Source of the DNA: Engraulis encrasicolus
Lineage: Eukaryota; Chordata; Actinopteri; Clupeiformes; Engraulidae
NCBI RefSeq assembly: GCF_034702125.1
Contig: NC_085876.1
Coordinates: 12,325,253 to 12,389,252, forward strand
Direction of reading: 5' to 3'
Length of the DNA: 64,000 nt
Shown one piece after another: positions 55,735 to 64,000 of the stretch. How positions within the stretch are numbered: position 1 is the stretch's first letter; each line of letters begins with the position of its first letter. A model generated the notes under the pieces. The model was given only the letters and a program-made list of their open reading frames with translations. It was not told where the DNA came from and ran no database searches. Made by a program: the position numbers and the translations under genes.

Positions 55735-55880
55735 AAAATTAACAATAACCAAATGCTGGGTAAAATTCAGTTTGGCTGGTAGAAAAGATGTTACTTGCTA
55801 GTTTGTCCCATCAGTCAGTTTGTTTGGCTAATAAATGTAAAACATCTACTGGTCATTTTGGCTGGTGATGGGCCCTGGTT
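55735..55880. repeat. partial relative of the 26178-27680 hAT element
   Basis: CAAGGGCTCAAAATTAAC at the left and TTTGGCTGGTGATGGGCCCT at the right, with CAGTTTGGCTGGTAGAAAA inside, follow the right half of the 26-kb element. It is in intron 2 of the P2X7-like gene. No exact target duplication seen. Confidence 0.55.
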
Positions 55881-56672
55881 GTGTCCTTGAGAAACTGTCA
55901 TATGTCTTACTAAGAATGATAATATGTGGATTTACACAAGACAATTGTGCTCACCCTGTTACCATTTATCAAGACAATTATGCTCACCCCCTTACCATTG
56001 ATTTCATGCAGAGGCAATGCATATGAACAAATATGTACATGTAAACAAGGACTGTTTTTCCAGGTTAACAATGAATGAAAAACTCCCATTGCATACCTTC
56101 AGTATGAACAAAACTTTGTTTTCTGTCTACATTCAACTTACACTGTGTATTGTGTCTTTCCAGCGCATTATAGAGGGCATGAGCCTAGAAGACCATGTGC
56201 AACTTACACGTTGATGCTGATTAAGCAACCAGGAGTGCTCTATGATGTGTTGTTGGACTTTCAACATCTGCGTGTTCCTCCTCCAAGACCTGCTGAACCC
56301 CCTGTCCTGCGATGGTGTATATGTGACAACTGTGTTCAGATGCCATCAATTCTGGAAAATAAATGCTGTGGCCAAGTTCCAGAAAACTGTATAAGCTTGC
56401 TACGCCACTTCAAACACTACTGCTTGGATGCTGGCTACCTGCGAATTCACCGCCAATACAGGGAGGAGATTACTGTCTTGGGTCAGCTAAGGGAGCCAGG
56501 CGATGACAACAGGGAGTTCCGGTATGCTGCGTACAGACATTATATATTTTGGCAGTATGGATCACTGGGTGGAGGAAACCGAAAGGTTATCCCAAGCTGT
56601 TGCGTATTCAAGATCAGGGAGACCTTTCCAGATCCTCATGGACAGTACAGAGGCTACACTCCAGGACTGTAA

Positions 56673-57197
56673 TTTTTTATTGTGTTTGGCCAGATCCTTT
56701 TTTTTTTTTTTTTTAACCTATTTTTAACCATTTTTTATTTTTCTGCACACCATGTATATACAATAGTTTTTATTAAAAATATTTGAACACCACAGACTGT
56801 TTTCTGTCTTGCCTTATGACATGGGAATAAGGGTGTAAGAAATTACCTAACAATTACCAGTGTAGGCCCAAGTGTAAATACTGTACAATAAAAAGAGCAA
56901 ACAGATGCAAACAAATCAAATTTATTCATATTTACATTGTTACATTTTATTTACAACAATCCAACACCACGCTGTGTGCCATTTAGACTGTACCGGGACT
57001 TTTGGAGGTACAGTTTCAACATGACGTTGACATAGAAATGCTAAGGTTTAGGTGTTTTGGAAATTTAAAATGTCCTAAGAAAATGTAATTCAAATGTTCT
57101 GCTGTATGCCAGCTACCTGGTTACATGGCTTACTTTGACTTTATTCTCATTCAATTATGAATATTAGCATAATGATTTGGAACACATTGTATATATG
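56673..57197. other. 3' flank of the P2X7-like gene
   Basis: Poly-T (about 56697-56715), then AATAAA at 56887, which may be the polyadenylation signal. No further coding. Confidence 0.4.
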
Positions 57198-57412
57198 TAC
57201 AGGGTTGGACAAAATAACTTAAACACATGTCATTTTAGTGTGGAAAGTTGCATGGTCCAAGTGGACCAGTGTCCAATCTTCATCTAACTGGTGCAATTTG
57301 CGATTAATGAAGATTGGCCGACAGGCTGGTCCATTTGAGCCATGTAACGCCCCACACTAAAATGGCAGGTATTTCAGTTATTTTGTCCAACCCGTCTTTC
57401 AGTATATGTCCA
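57198..57412. mobile_element. palindromic TA-flanked MITE
   Basis: TACAGGGTTGGACAAAATAA and TTATTTTGTCCAACCC form the ends, with GTGGACCAGTG...inverted matches inside (TTAGTGTGG vs CCACACTAA). It is flanked by TA, as in Tc1/mariner derivatives. Non-coding. Confidence 0.75.
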
Positions 57413-57870
57413 CATGTCTTTGAGTTGATGTTTCTGCATACACAGATGCCGCCCGAAATTCTGGAAATGATCTTCCTTGAGGCTGTGCGAGAGGAGGGCG
57501 ATGTGGCAATCGCCAAGCTGGCCAGGACCTGCTGGACCTTCTGCCGCATTGTCAGCCACAGAGAGTTCAGATCAAGGGCCCACCTCCAGTGGCTTGATAG
57601 TAAGTGTTTTTATGTCTTCACAATTGTCTTAGTAACATGTTCATTAGTGTATATGATTCACTTCCTTGCCTTGTGAAAAAAAAAAAAACAAGTTGTCGCG
57701 GTCCACCACTATAACCGCCTTTGGACGATATGTGGCACGAATGCCACAAGGCCTTAGGCCGCCAAAACACCTCAGGCCTCCTCTCAGGCTCTCACCTCAT
57801 GAGAGTAACAGAGATGGAAGGCTGAGGTGGTGGTGGTGGCGGCAGCTGCAACAAAAGCGCATCTGACAGT

Positions 57871-58042
57871 GGCCCTTTCTCAAAAGTTAGGCCAAGGACA
57901 CTTGGAAGTGCATCAGCCTAATTAGTCACGCCCAGTGATTGGATACTCCACAGATTTCACCAATGAGTATCCAATCACTGGGCGTGAGTAATTAGGCTGA
58001 TACACTTCCAAGTGTCCTTGCCTTGCTTTTGAGAAATAGCCA
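57871..58042. mobile_element. palindromic MITE, copy 2
   Basis: GGCCCTTTCTCAAAAG and CTTTTGAGAAATAGCC with the inner TAGTCACGCCCAGTGATTGG mirrored, as at 31743-31943. Possible 5-bp flank duplication CAGTG. It lies in the intron of the F-box-like gene. Confidence 0.8.
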
Positions 58043-58413
58043 GTGTGTGATTATGTACGCCACCACTTTTATAGGGTGACACCCCAATTGCGCCACGGAT
58101 AGTCTGAAAAGACACAGAAAAAGAGACGCACAAAGAACTATATATATATACACACACAGCAAAAAAACAGACGTAACACCAGCTGTTTTGACATGAACAG
58201 TCTGTTGGGTTATTTTAGAGATCAGTAAATCTATACACTGTTACAAGTTAACTTCTACTCACTTCTGAGCGATATTGTGTTTGATGTTAACAGATTTATT
58301 TATTTGTTTCATTAGGTGTTGTCGACTGGAGTGCCCATCCTGCCTCTTTTGTTGAGGACTACAGGGTAGGGTGTGGGGTGGACGTTTGCGGGGTTTGTGG
58401 TATTGCCTACAAG

Positions 58414-60478
58414 CAGGGCTGTAGTGGAGGGTAAACGCACGTAAACGCCGTTTACGCACCTCTGGAATTTGGGAAATAGCGTTTACCCACCTCTAAATAG
58501 CGTTTACGCAGCTCTTAATGGCAATTACGCACGTCAAAGTTCCCTGCGCCTTGTGATCTGCCGTTGGAATAATCCAAAATGAATTTGGTGTCATTTAAAA
58601 AATATTGTTGAACATAGGCCTACTTAACGCTTTAGTAGGAATCATTTTCATCTGCTCTGTATTCGGCGTTGTGTAGTTGCCTGCCTGCATAGTTAATCAT
58701 CATGGATAGGGTGACCAGACGTCCTCTTTTTCCCTACTTTTGAGACCTAAAAAAATGTGCGGGGGGAATTTCAGAAATGTCCGGGATTTTGTTGGACTGC
58801 CTGAAATATAGACCTAATTCATCTGCATTATAATCAGGGCTGTAGTGGAGGGTAAACGCCGTTTACGCACCTCTGGAATTTAGGAAATACGTTTACCCAC
58901 CTCTAAATAGCGTTTACCCACCTCTAAATAGCGTTTACGCCGCTCTTAATGGCAATTACGCACGTTAAAGTTCCCTGCGCCTTGTGATCTGCCGTTGGAA
59001 TAATCCAAAATAAATTTGGTGTCATTTAAAAAATATTGTTGAACATACTTAACGCTTTAGTAGGAATCATTTTCATCCACTCCAGGTTTCTCTCTACCGT
59101 TCGAAAATTAGTCACGCCCTTCTCATCAAATCTAGCCACTTCGCACCGAAGTGGGGACAAGCCAGTGCGCCCCATGTTTACAAGCGAAAGCGCATCTGCC
59201 CGCCGGTAAACGCAAATGCACGTTCGCGGTGGAGTTGGGGAAAAAATCCCGCGTGTGAAGCCAGGTATGAAAGTAACCTAACACAGGAGTAAGCCTAGTA
59301 GCACCACCAAATCCATCATTTAGGGAGGTACAAGTTTTGTTACACCTTGTCACAAGACTTAGCCTAAAAATTCTTTCATGATCTGACATGTCCAAGTTAT
59401 TTGCAAAAGCAATTTCTCAGAGCTAGAAGGACTCATTCCTGAGTTAAGAAATTATAAGATTCTTCTTCATCAGCTTCTTCTTCTGTCTATTTCCTTTGCA
59501 GTTATTGATAACGCTGTATGGGTTAGCTTATTAATGGTAGGTAAAACTCCAGTTCCTCTCTTAATGGCTGCAGTGCCCATTGCTAATCTATGAGCACCAT
59601 GTCACTACAAGTAGGCCCTAGCCTAGCTAAGTAGGCCTAATGGATGATGGTGGAGGGGTAAATTGTGAGGTGTCTTATAAACATATAAGCCTACAATGTA
59701 GCCTAATACCTGTAGCACTTCATTATCAATTCAGTTGAAAACCACAAATGTTGTGTTTTTTTATATTTAGTTTCCAATGTTATAGCCTTATGCCATTCAT
59801 CTTTGTGGGGAATGGCTGAGATGGGCCTACATGATGATGAATCTATTTTTAAAAAACCTAATGCAGAAAGTGGAATAGGCCTATGAAATTGAGCTACATT
59901 GTTATGCTGTTGAGCTACTCCAATATAGGTGTTAGGCCTACTATCTAGGATTGTAGCAAAGGCACACTCTGCATCATATGATCACACAAATTATGTGATA
60001 GGCCTATAGGCCTAACTGAAGAGATTTTAATTGTCATTTATAGTAGACAAATGAATGTGCATGCCAAAAAGTTCTAGTGGCTTTTAAACAAATGACCATT
60101 TTGGATGCGTTGATACCGATACTTTATAGGCCTACTATCATGCCTGGCCTCATACCCATTTTCATACCTGTAGATACACAGATACACCGATGACCAAAAA
60201 AAAGTGTCCTCCTTTTCATAAACCCAAATGTGGTCACCCTAACACATGGCCTACTTTTCTTTACTGTTGAAATTTGAAATTTTGTAAACTACAAACACAT
60301 TTGTTGACTGTCATTGATTTAATATGACTTTAACTGATAACGTCATGGAATATGGCCAGGACAGCCATACAGATTCGCGACACCTTGCGTTGCTTTGTGC
60401 TGTGTCGCGTTGCGTCACGGTCTGTCTGATCAAAAAACTCATAGTTTACCCACCTCTAATTTGACCACTACAGCCCTG
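58414..60478. mobile_element. 2,065-bp hAT element inside an F-box exon
   Basis: Perfect 14-bp TIRs CAGGGCTGTAGTGG / CCACTACAGCCCTG. Perfect 8-bp duplication CCTACAAG (58406-58413, 60479-60486). The left-end sequence is repeated inside from 58834 (again starting CAGGGCTGTAGTGG and continuing about 230 bp). Another inverted pair, AGGGTGACCAGACGTCC (58710) and GTGGTCACCCT (about 60231-60241), bounds most of the interior. It is therefore itself composite. No transposase frame. Confidence 0.93.
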
Positions 60479-60603
60479 CCTACAAGGAATATGGAGGTCC
60501 AGGGTTCAGGGGCCGGGGTAGAAAGGGGGAATACCTTGCTTTCTATGTTGAGGACCCATACCCCCCTGGCTACTGCTCCCTAGAGTGTGCAATTGTGAAT
60601 GGG

Positions 60604-60604
<1 letters not shown>

Positions 60605-60694
<90 letters not shown>
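60605..60694. repeat. (GT)n microsatellite
   Basis: About 44 GT units followed by GAGTGAGAGTGAGAG. It follows directly on the last readable F-box-gene codons. Confidence 0.95.
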
Positions 60695-60695
<1 letters not shown>

Positions 60696-60699
60696 TGAG

Positions 60700-61489
60700 T
60701 GAGAGTGAGAGTGAGAGAACAACATTTTCCATTGTGTGAGTGAGAGTGAGAGTGAGTCAGTTCTTCTATTGTTCTATTGTTCTTCAGTTGTTCTATTTAC
60801 TGCAGGGCCAGTTTTGTTTGTTTTAAATTCTTTTCACCTCTTGTTTCCATTAAAACTTCACTTTTGAAAACTTTGCATTGACTCCTTTGTGTATTTCATG
60901 TAGCCTAATTATTTTACACGAGTTGTGGGGTTAGTTTAGTTTACTCCTTCACTTTGTATATTTCATGTACCCTAACTATTTTACTTTCAGTAATTCTCTT
61001 ATCTTTCGTTGTTGATTATTTTACAAAGCCTAATGAATTCTTGGGTAATTTGATGGTCCATCATTTTCGTCATCTGTGCATTGAGATTTTTCAGAATGCA
61101 AGAAGCCCACGTGTGAAGCTGCATTTCACTCGTTTTTAACATTTAAGATATTGAGCTATGAATGCCTGTTCCGAACAAATCCTAACGTAAATGTTACGAT
61201 ATCCTTAAGAAAATGTACCAACAGGCAGTTTGCTGGCCTCCGTCTTCAGTTTCTTATGCATAAAGAACAGCACATTAGCCTGCTTCACTTTAACAAGAAC
61301 ATTATTTAGTCTGTTACGTGGATGTTTCATACTTGATGCTTAGTTGCTTACATTTTCCACCTGCAACGCTGTGTTTATGGAGGGCTCTCTTAGGGATGCA
61401 GACCTGGAGTTAGTTCCAGACTGGAATTAAGCAATCCCTCATTCAAGAATGATGGAAATGAGATCTTGCATTGTAGGCCTATAGGCTAT
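60700..61489. other. no recognisable gene
   Basis: AT-rich. A duplicated phrase, TGTATTTCATGTAGCCTAA / TATATTTCATGTACCCTAA, lies at 60891 and 60957. No ORF of interest. Confidence 0.4.
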
Positions 61490-61866
61490 CAGGGGTCAGG
61501 AACCTGTGGCTCTTTTGGGAACTATATATGGCTCTTACTTATCTAGGGTTGCCAACCATCCCTTGAAATATGGGTATGAGTTGAAACGGGACAAGGGAGG
61601 CTAAAAAGTGTTAAAATGCAGGAAATTACATCTAAGAAATACAAAATTCTCCCAGACCCTTGCCATGAAGTTGACAGTTGGCAACCCTATACTTACCTGT
61701 TATCAATAGAAGCGATAACTTCACAGTACACTCTAAAATTGTTGGGCTTACTTGAAATACATGCTATATTCAGTATCTTTTAAAAATGGTATGGCTGTCA
61801 TGAAAATTTCTTTTAAAAAAAATTGGTGTTTATGGCTCTCTCCATCAAAAAGGTTCCTGACCCCTG
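61490..61866. mobile_element. hAT MITE with a nested MITE
   Basis: CAGGGGTCAGGAACCT and AGGTTCCTGACCCCTG are perfect 16-bp inverted ends. The inner 61544-61689 is a separate insertion. The 8-bp duplication is not clear. TTTATGGCTCTC and TATGGCTCTTA recur at both sides of the nested piece. Confidence 0.8.
61544..61689. mobile_element. 146-bp MITE nested in the previous one
   Basis: TAGGGTTGCCAAC and GTTGGCAACCCTA ends. Flanks TACTTATC and TACTTACC (7 of 8 identical). Its centre (AACGGGACA, ATGCAGGAAATTACAT) also appears at 28458-28500 inside the hAT MITE there. Confidence 0.8.
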
Positions 61867-62405
61867 GCCTATATGGTCATTAATAACTTGAAGATGGGCT
61901 AGCCAACATGTTTGAATGGTAAGTGGGAATGTAGCCTACGCATTTCTGTGATGGGCTACTCTGACAGGTGCTGGATAGGTGCAACGGTATGTCAACGCTT
62001 TTATGTAGCCAGAGAATCTTGATGTAGCCTACAGTTAATAAGCGCAGGTCATAGAACATGATTGCGGTAGCCTACGTTTCTCAAGGACATAGGCTTAATA
62101 GCTACCGGCCGGACGTTTACAACTGACTTCAAAGTGCAAGACAAACCGTGATGGACCAACACCAGTAAAGTATTGGCCTAAATAATGAAATAATTGGGCT
62201 TAGACTACTGTGTCAATATGTAGGCCTAATGATCAGTTCCTGCATGTAAACGCGCTCTCTTCTGACCATAACGAAAATATCCTGATGAAAATCCCCAAGG
62301 AGAAGGCAGGTCTCGTAACCGCAACGAAAATATCCAAATCATGAACTGGTAATCGCTAGGCTACGTAAACTGTTTTAAACAAGCCTGGTAGCCGCGCAGT
62401 AGCCT
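61867..62405. other. no recognisable feature
   Basis: Non-coding. Confidence 0.4.
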
Positions 62406-62535
62406 TTCAGCCAATCAGATGCAATGGTTGGTATCCACCTACTCTCGTTCAGGCAATCAGATGCAATGGTTGATATCCGCCTACTCTCGTTGACTTGCAC
62501 TGGTGGAAAAACGCCCACCTCGGTTGATATCCGCC
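62406..62535. repeat. ~50-bp tandem repeat
   Basis: CAATCAGATGCAATGGTTG, then ATATCCGCCTACTCTCGTT, occurs twice, with a third partial unit (GGTTGATATCCGCC). Confidence 0.8.
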
Positions 62536-62639
62536 CCCTGCCCTGCAGAGACCCGTACTTGAATAGTTTTGATTGTGCTGCTTGGACTGGAGGTATTTAA
62601 ACTGCTAAAATGTAGGCTGCATTAAAGCATCCGCACGTT

Positions 62640-62924
62640 TCAACTTTCACGTTGTGCGATGGGTGGAGACAACTTGGGAATCGCTGTAAGTTAGAGATTT
62701 TTTTAAAACATAGGCTGGCAAGATGTAAATGACCTGCACTGCTTGAAAAAGACGATCGACTATGTGCCTCAGGCATCTTAAATACTAAAAACTAATAGGC
62801 GGATGGCGGGTGGATTCGGTTTTGGAAATTGGAGAAAAAACATTAGGGCGGGTGGATAGCGGGTGGATTCGAAATTCTAACAAGCGGTTGCGTATGAAAT
62901 AATACATCAACCGCGCACCTCTAG
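62640..62924 (-). mobile_element. end of a hAT-like element (TAGAGGTGCGCGGTTGATG)
   Basis: On the minus strand it begins TAGAGGTGCGCGGTTGATGT and continues GAATCCACCCGC repeats. The opposite end was not found in the window. Confidence 0.5.
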
Positions 62925-63111
62925 GCCTACTCCACACGTAGGTATATTCCATACCTACAGAAGACGGTAGCTAGAAGCGTTCATCTAAAAAGTAACCGGA
63001 AAGTCAGAAAACTCGCAGCATGACAACCAAATGTGCTCAGTAGATTCACGCTGCCCTGATTCAAAACGACAAGGCTGTGCTTGGTCCCGCCTCTCTCCCC
63101 GCAGCTGGGGC

Positions 63112-63300
63112 TACTCAAATACTGTTCCAGAAATGTAAGGAGTAGAAAGTAACATAGGCCTACAGATATTTGTCTAAAAATGTAACGGAGTAAAGTAACG
63201 GCATAATAGTGAAAAAAAGCTTCTCAAATATTGTTCCAGAAATGTAAGGAGTAGAAAGTAACCTAGATAATTGTCAAAAAATGTAACGGCATAAACGTAA
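63112..63300. repeat. ~108-bp tandem duplication
   Basis: TTCCAGAAATGTAAGGAGTA followed by GAAAGTAAC occurs at about 63125 and 63233, each followed by AAAAATGTAACGG. Confidence 0.8.
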
Positions 63301-63377
63301 AAAAACGACAACATACCAGTTAAAATGAGTAGTCCTAAGTACATTTTATTTATGAAGCACATCTAAAAACAGCAAAA

Positions 63378-63545
63378 AAAACAGCTGATTTACATGTTTA
63401 AATCAACAAAAAAACAAAACTGACCAAAATGAGCTTTATAAACAGCTGATTTACATATTTAAATACACAAAACCCGTGAAAATGAGCATATTTAAATACA
63501 CAAAACCTGTGAAAATGAGCGTTAAAAAAGCTGATTTACATGTCT
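63378..63545. repeat. minisatellite CAGCTGATTTACAT...AAAATGAGC
   Basis: Units combining GCTGATTTACATNTTTAAAT, CACAAAAC and GAAAATGAGC recur three to four times. Confidence 0.75.
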
Positions 63546-63834
63546 AATATAGGCAGGCTGAAGGGACGTTTAGTTCAAACCTAAGGATCTTTAGTTCAAT
63601 TTTAAGGACGTTTCGTAGGCTTTTGCGGTAGACGGAACGTCCTCGACGAAAGATCCCCTGCCTTATACGAATGGTCCAACGTTTTGTTCGAATGGTCCCC
63701 TCTCAAGAATCCATTCGACGAAAAGCCTGAAAAGCCTGAAAAGCCTTAGACCTCAGAGGGTTAAAATGGATTCCATGTCATGTGACACAGAGACACAGCC
63801 AATCAAAACCAGTGCATTGTGACATACATTTTAA

Positions 63835-64000
63835 CTAGTGGTGGGCCGTTATCGGCGTTAACGTGCTGCGATAATGTGAGATTCCTATCGCGCGACAAAG
63901 AAAACATTGCACGTTAATCTATTCTCAAAATATGGATTTGGGGTTTGGTGATGCGCTTCACCATAGCGTTCGATTGACAGACGCTTTCAGACTGCCCTCC
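63835..64000 (+). mobile_element. left end of a hAT-like element, runs off the window
   Basis: CTAGTGGTGGGCCGTTATCG then GCGTTAACGTGCTGCGATAA is a terminus type I associate with fish hAT elements. The rest lies beyond 64000. Confidence 0.5.

Larger units (their letters stand above)
54984..56672 (+). pseudogene. P2X7-type zinc-domain protein, one frameshift
   Basis: Exons: 54984-55016 (MSGSSTSTTNQ), 55180-55587 and 56164-56672, with GT-AG junctions, all phase 0. Exon 2 is basic and low-complexity: RRGRRQSGRSRGRS, an acidic patch, further RGRGRG runs, an alanine run (GCTGCT repeat) and an ERIAEQQREREEE coiled segment. Exon 3 has the P2X7 cytoplasmic 'ballast' fold: LRWCICDNC, ENKCCGQ, ENCI, then YAAYRHYIFWQYGSL, IPSCCVFKIRETFP and GQYRGYTPGL. 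All these cysteines are zinc or fold residues in P2X7. There are no transmembrane segments, so this is the soluble domain only. In exon 3 the frame entering from exon 2 (IIEGMSLEDHVQL) ends at TGA 56212, while the domain lies in another frame. One indel near 56210 explains it, or an assembly error. Such P2X7-like proteins are expanded in fish. Confidence 0.8.
57446..60600 (+). pseudogene. F-box-like gene, second copy, split by a hAT
   Basis: Exon 57446-57599 (acceptor CATACACAG, donor GTAAGT) reads MPPEILEMIFLEAVREEGD, LARTCWTFCRIV and AHLQWLDS. It is 154 nt, the same length and phase as the exon at 52466-52313. The next exon starts at 58316 (acceptor ATTAG): VVDWSAHPASFVEDYRVG, CGVDVCGVCGIAYK, then is interrupted at 58413 by a hAT. 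It resumes at 60487 with EYGGPGFRGRGRKGEYLAFY, then DPYPPGYCSLECA, and runs into a (GT)n. Removing the hAT and one duplicate restores the frame, so the break is recent relative to decay. The GxGRRG and PGYCSxEC motifs match the minus-strand copy. A palindromic MITE lies in the intron. The true stop is obscured by the GT repeat. Confidence 0.6.

Noticed and set aside
54984..56672. A P2X7 receptor channel gene
   Set aside because: Only the C-terminal cytoplasmic zinc domain is present. There are no transmembrane or extracellular ATP-binding segments in the preceding exons.

Overview
This is eukaryotic DNA, most likely from a ray-finned fish. I see no bacterial or organellar gene organisation. 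The only recognisable coding sequence is intron-containing transposase and transposon-associated gene families of the kind that are multi-copy in teleost genomes. There are tRNA-derived SINEs with a fish-type tail, long (GT)n, (CT)n and (CCGT)n microsatellites, and a strikingly frequent TAGGCCTA-type octamer. I find no convincing single-copy host gene. The window reads as a transposon graveyard that holds one element which still looks whole.

Layout. 1-15 kb: mostly non-coding, with decayed fragments, a 2-kb TIR element (7035-9090), a 164-bp hAT MITE (9438-9601) and a THAP-domain transposon remnant with long inverted arms (9656-11965). 15.1-21.0 kb: a complete-looking hAT transposon (15081-21022) with matching TIRs, the 8-bp duplication CTCCACTC and a six-exon, 602-codon transposase in which every expected catalytic residue is present. 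21-31 kb: a CT-rich minisatellite, a SINE, several MITEs, a LINE reverse transcriptase split by a hAT element exactly at its YxDD box, and an OTU-domain-like pseudogene. 32-42 kb: a nest of insertions. A MULE-like transposase gene is split by a 10-kb hAT element (TSD TCCTACAT). That hAT holds a long-TIR element. The long-TIR element in turn holds a 4,955-bp element flanked by a 9-bp duplication, encoding a RecQ/DEVH-helicase-like remnant and a divergent cysteine-rich (CRLC) protein, and also a 446-bp miniature LTR retroelement whose LTRs contain tRNA-like promoter boxes. 42-51 kb: the remainder of the MULE gene, a decayed PIF/Harbinger transposase, inverted arms carrying a hammerhead-like CTGAAGA...GAAAC motif, a TTAA MITE and a THAP-carrying MITE. 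51.9-60.6 kb: two copies, in opposite orientation, of an F-box-like gene with an identical exon boundary, and between them a P2X7-type zinc-domain gene. The downstream F-box copy is split by a hAT element with perfect 14-bp TIRs and TSD CCTACAAG. 60.6-64 kb: microsatellite, nested MITEs, minisatellites and the start of another hAT-like element.

How the parts relate. Insertion order can be read from target-site duplications, and in one case from an empty site preserved in the opposite arm of the same element. The helicase plus CRLC pair and the F-box plus P2X7-like cluster are the best candidates for poorly described mobile or transposon-associated systems. The hAT at 15-21 kb is the best candidate for a recently active autonomous transposon.
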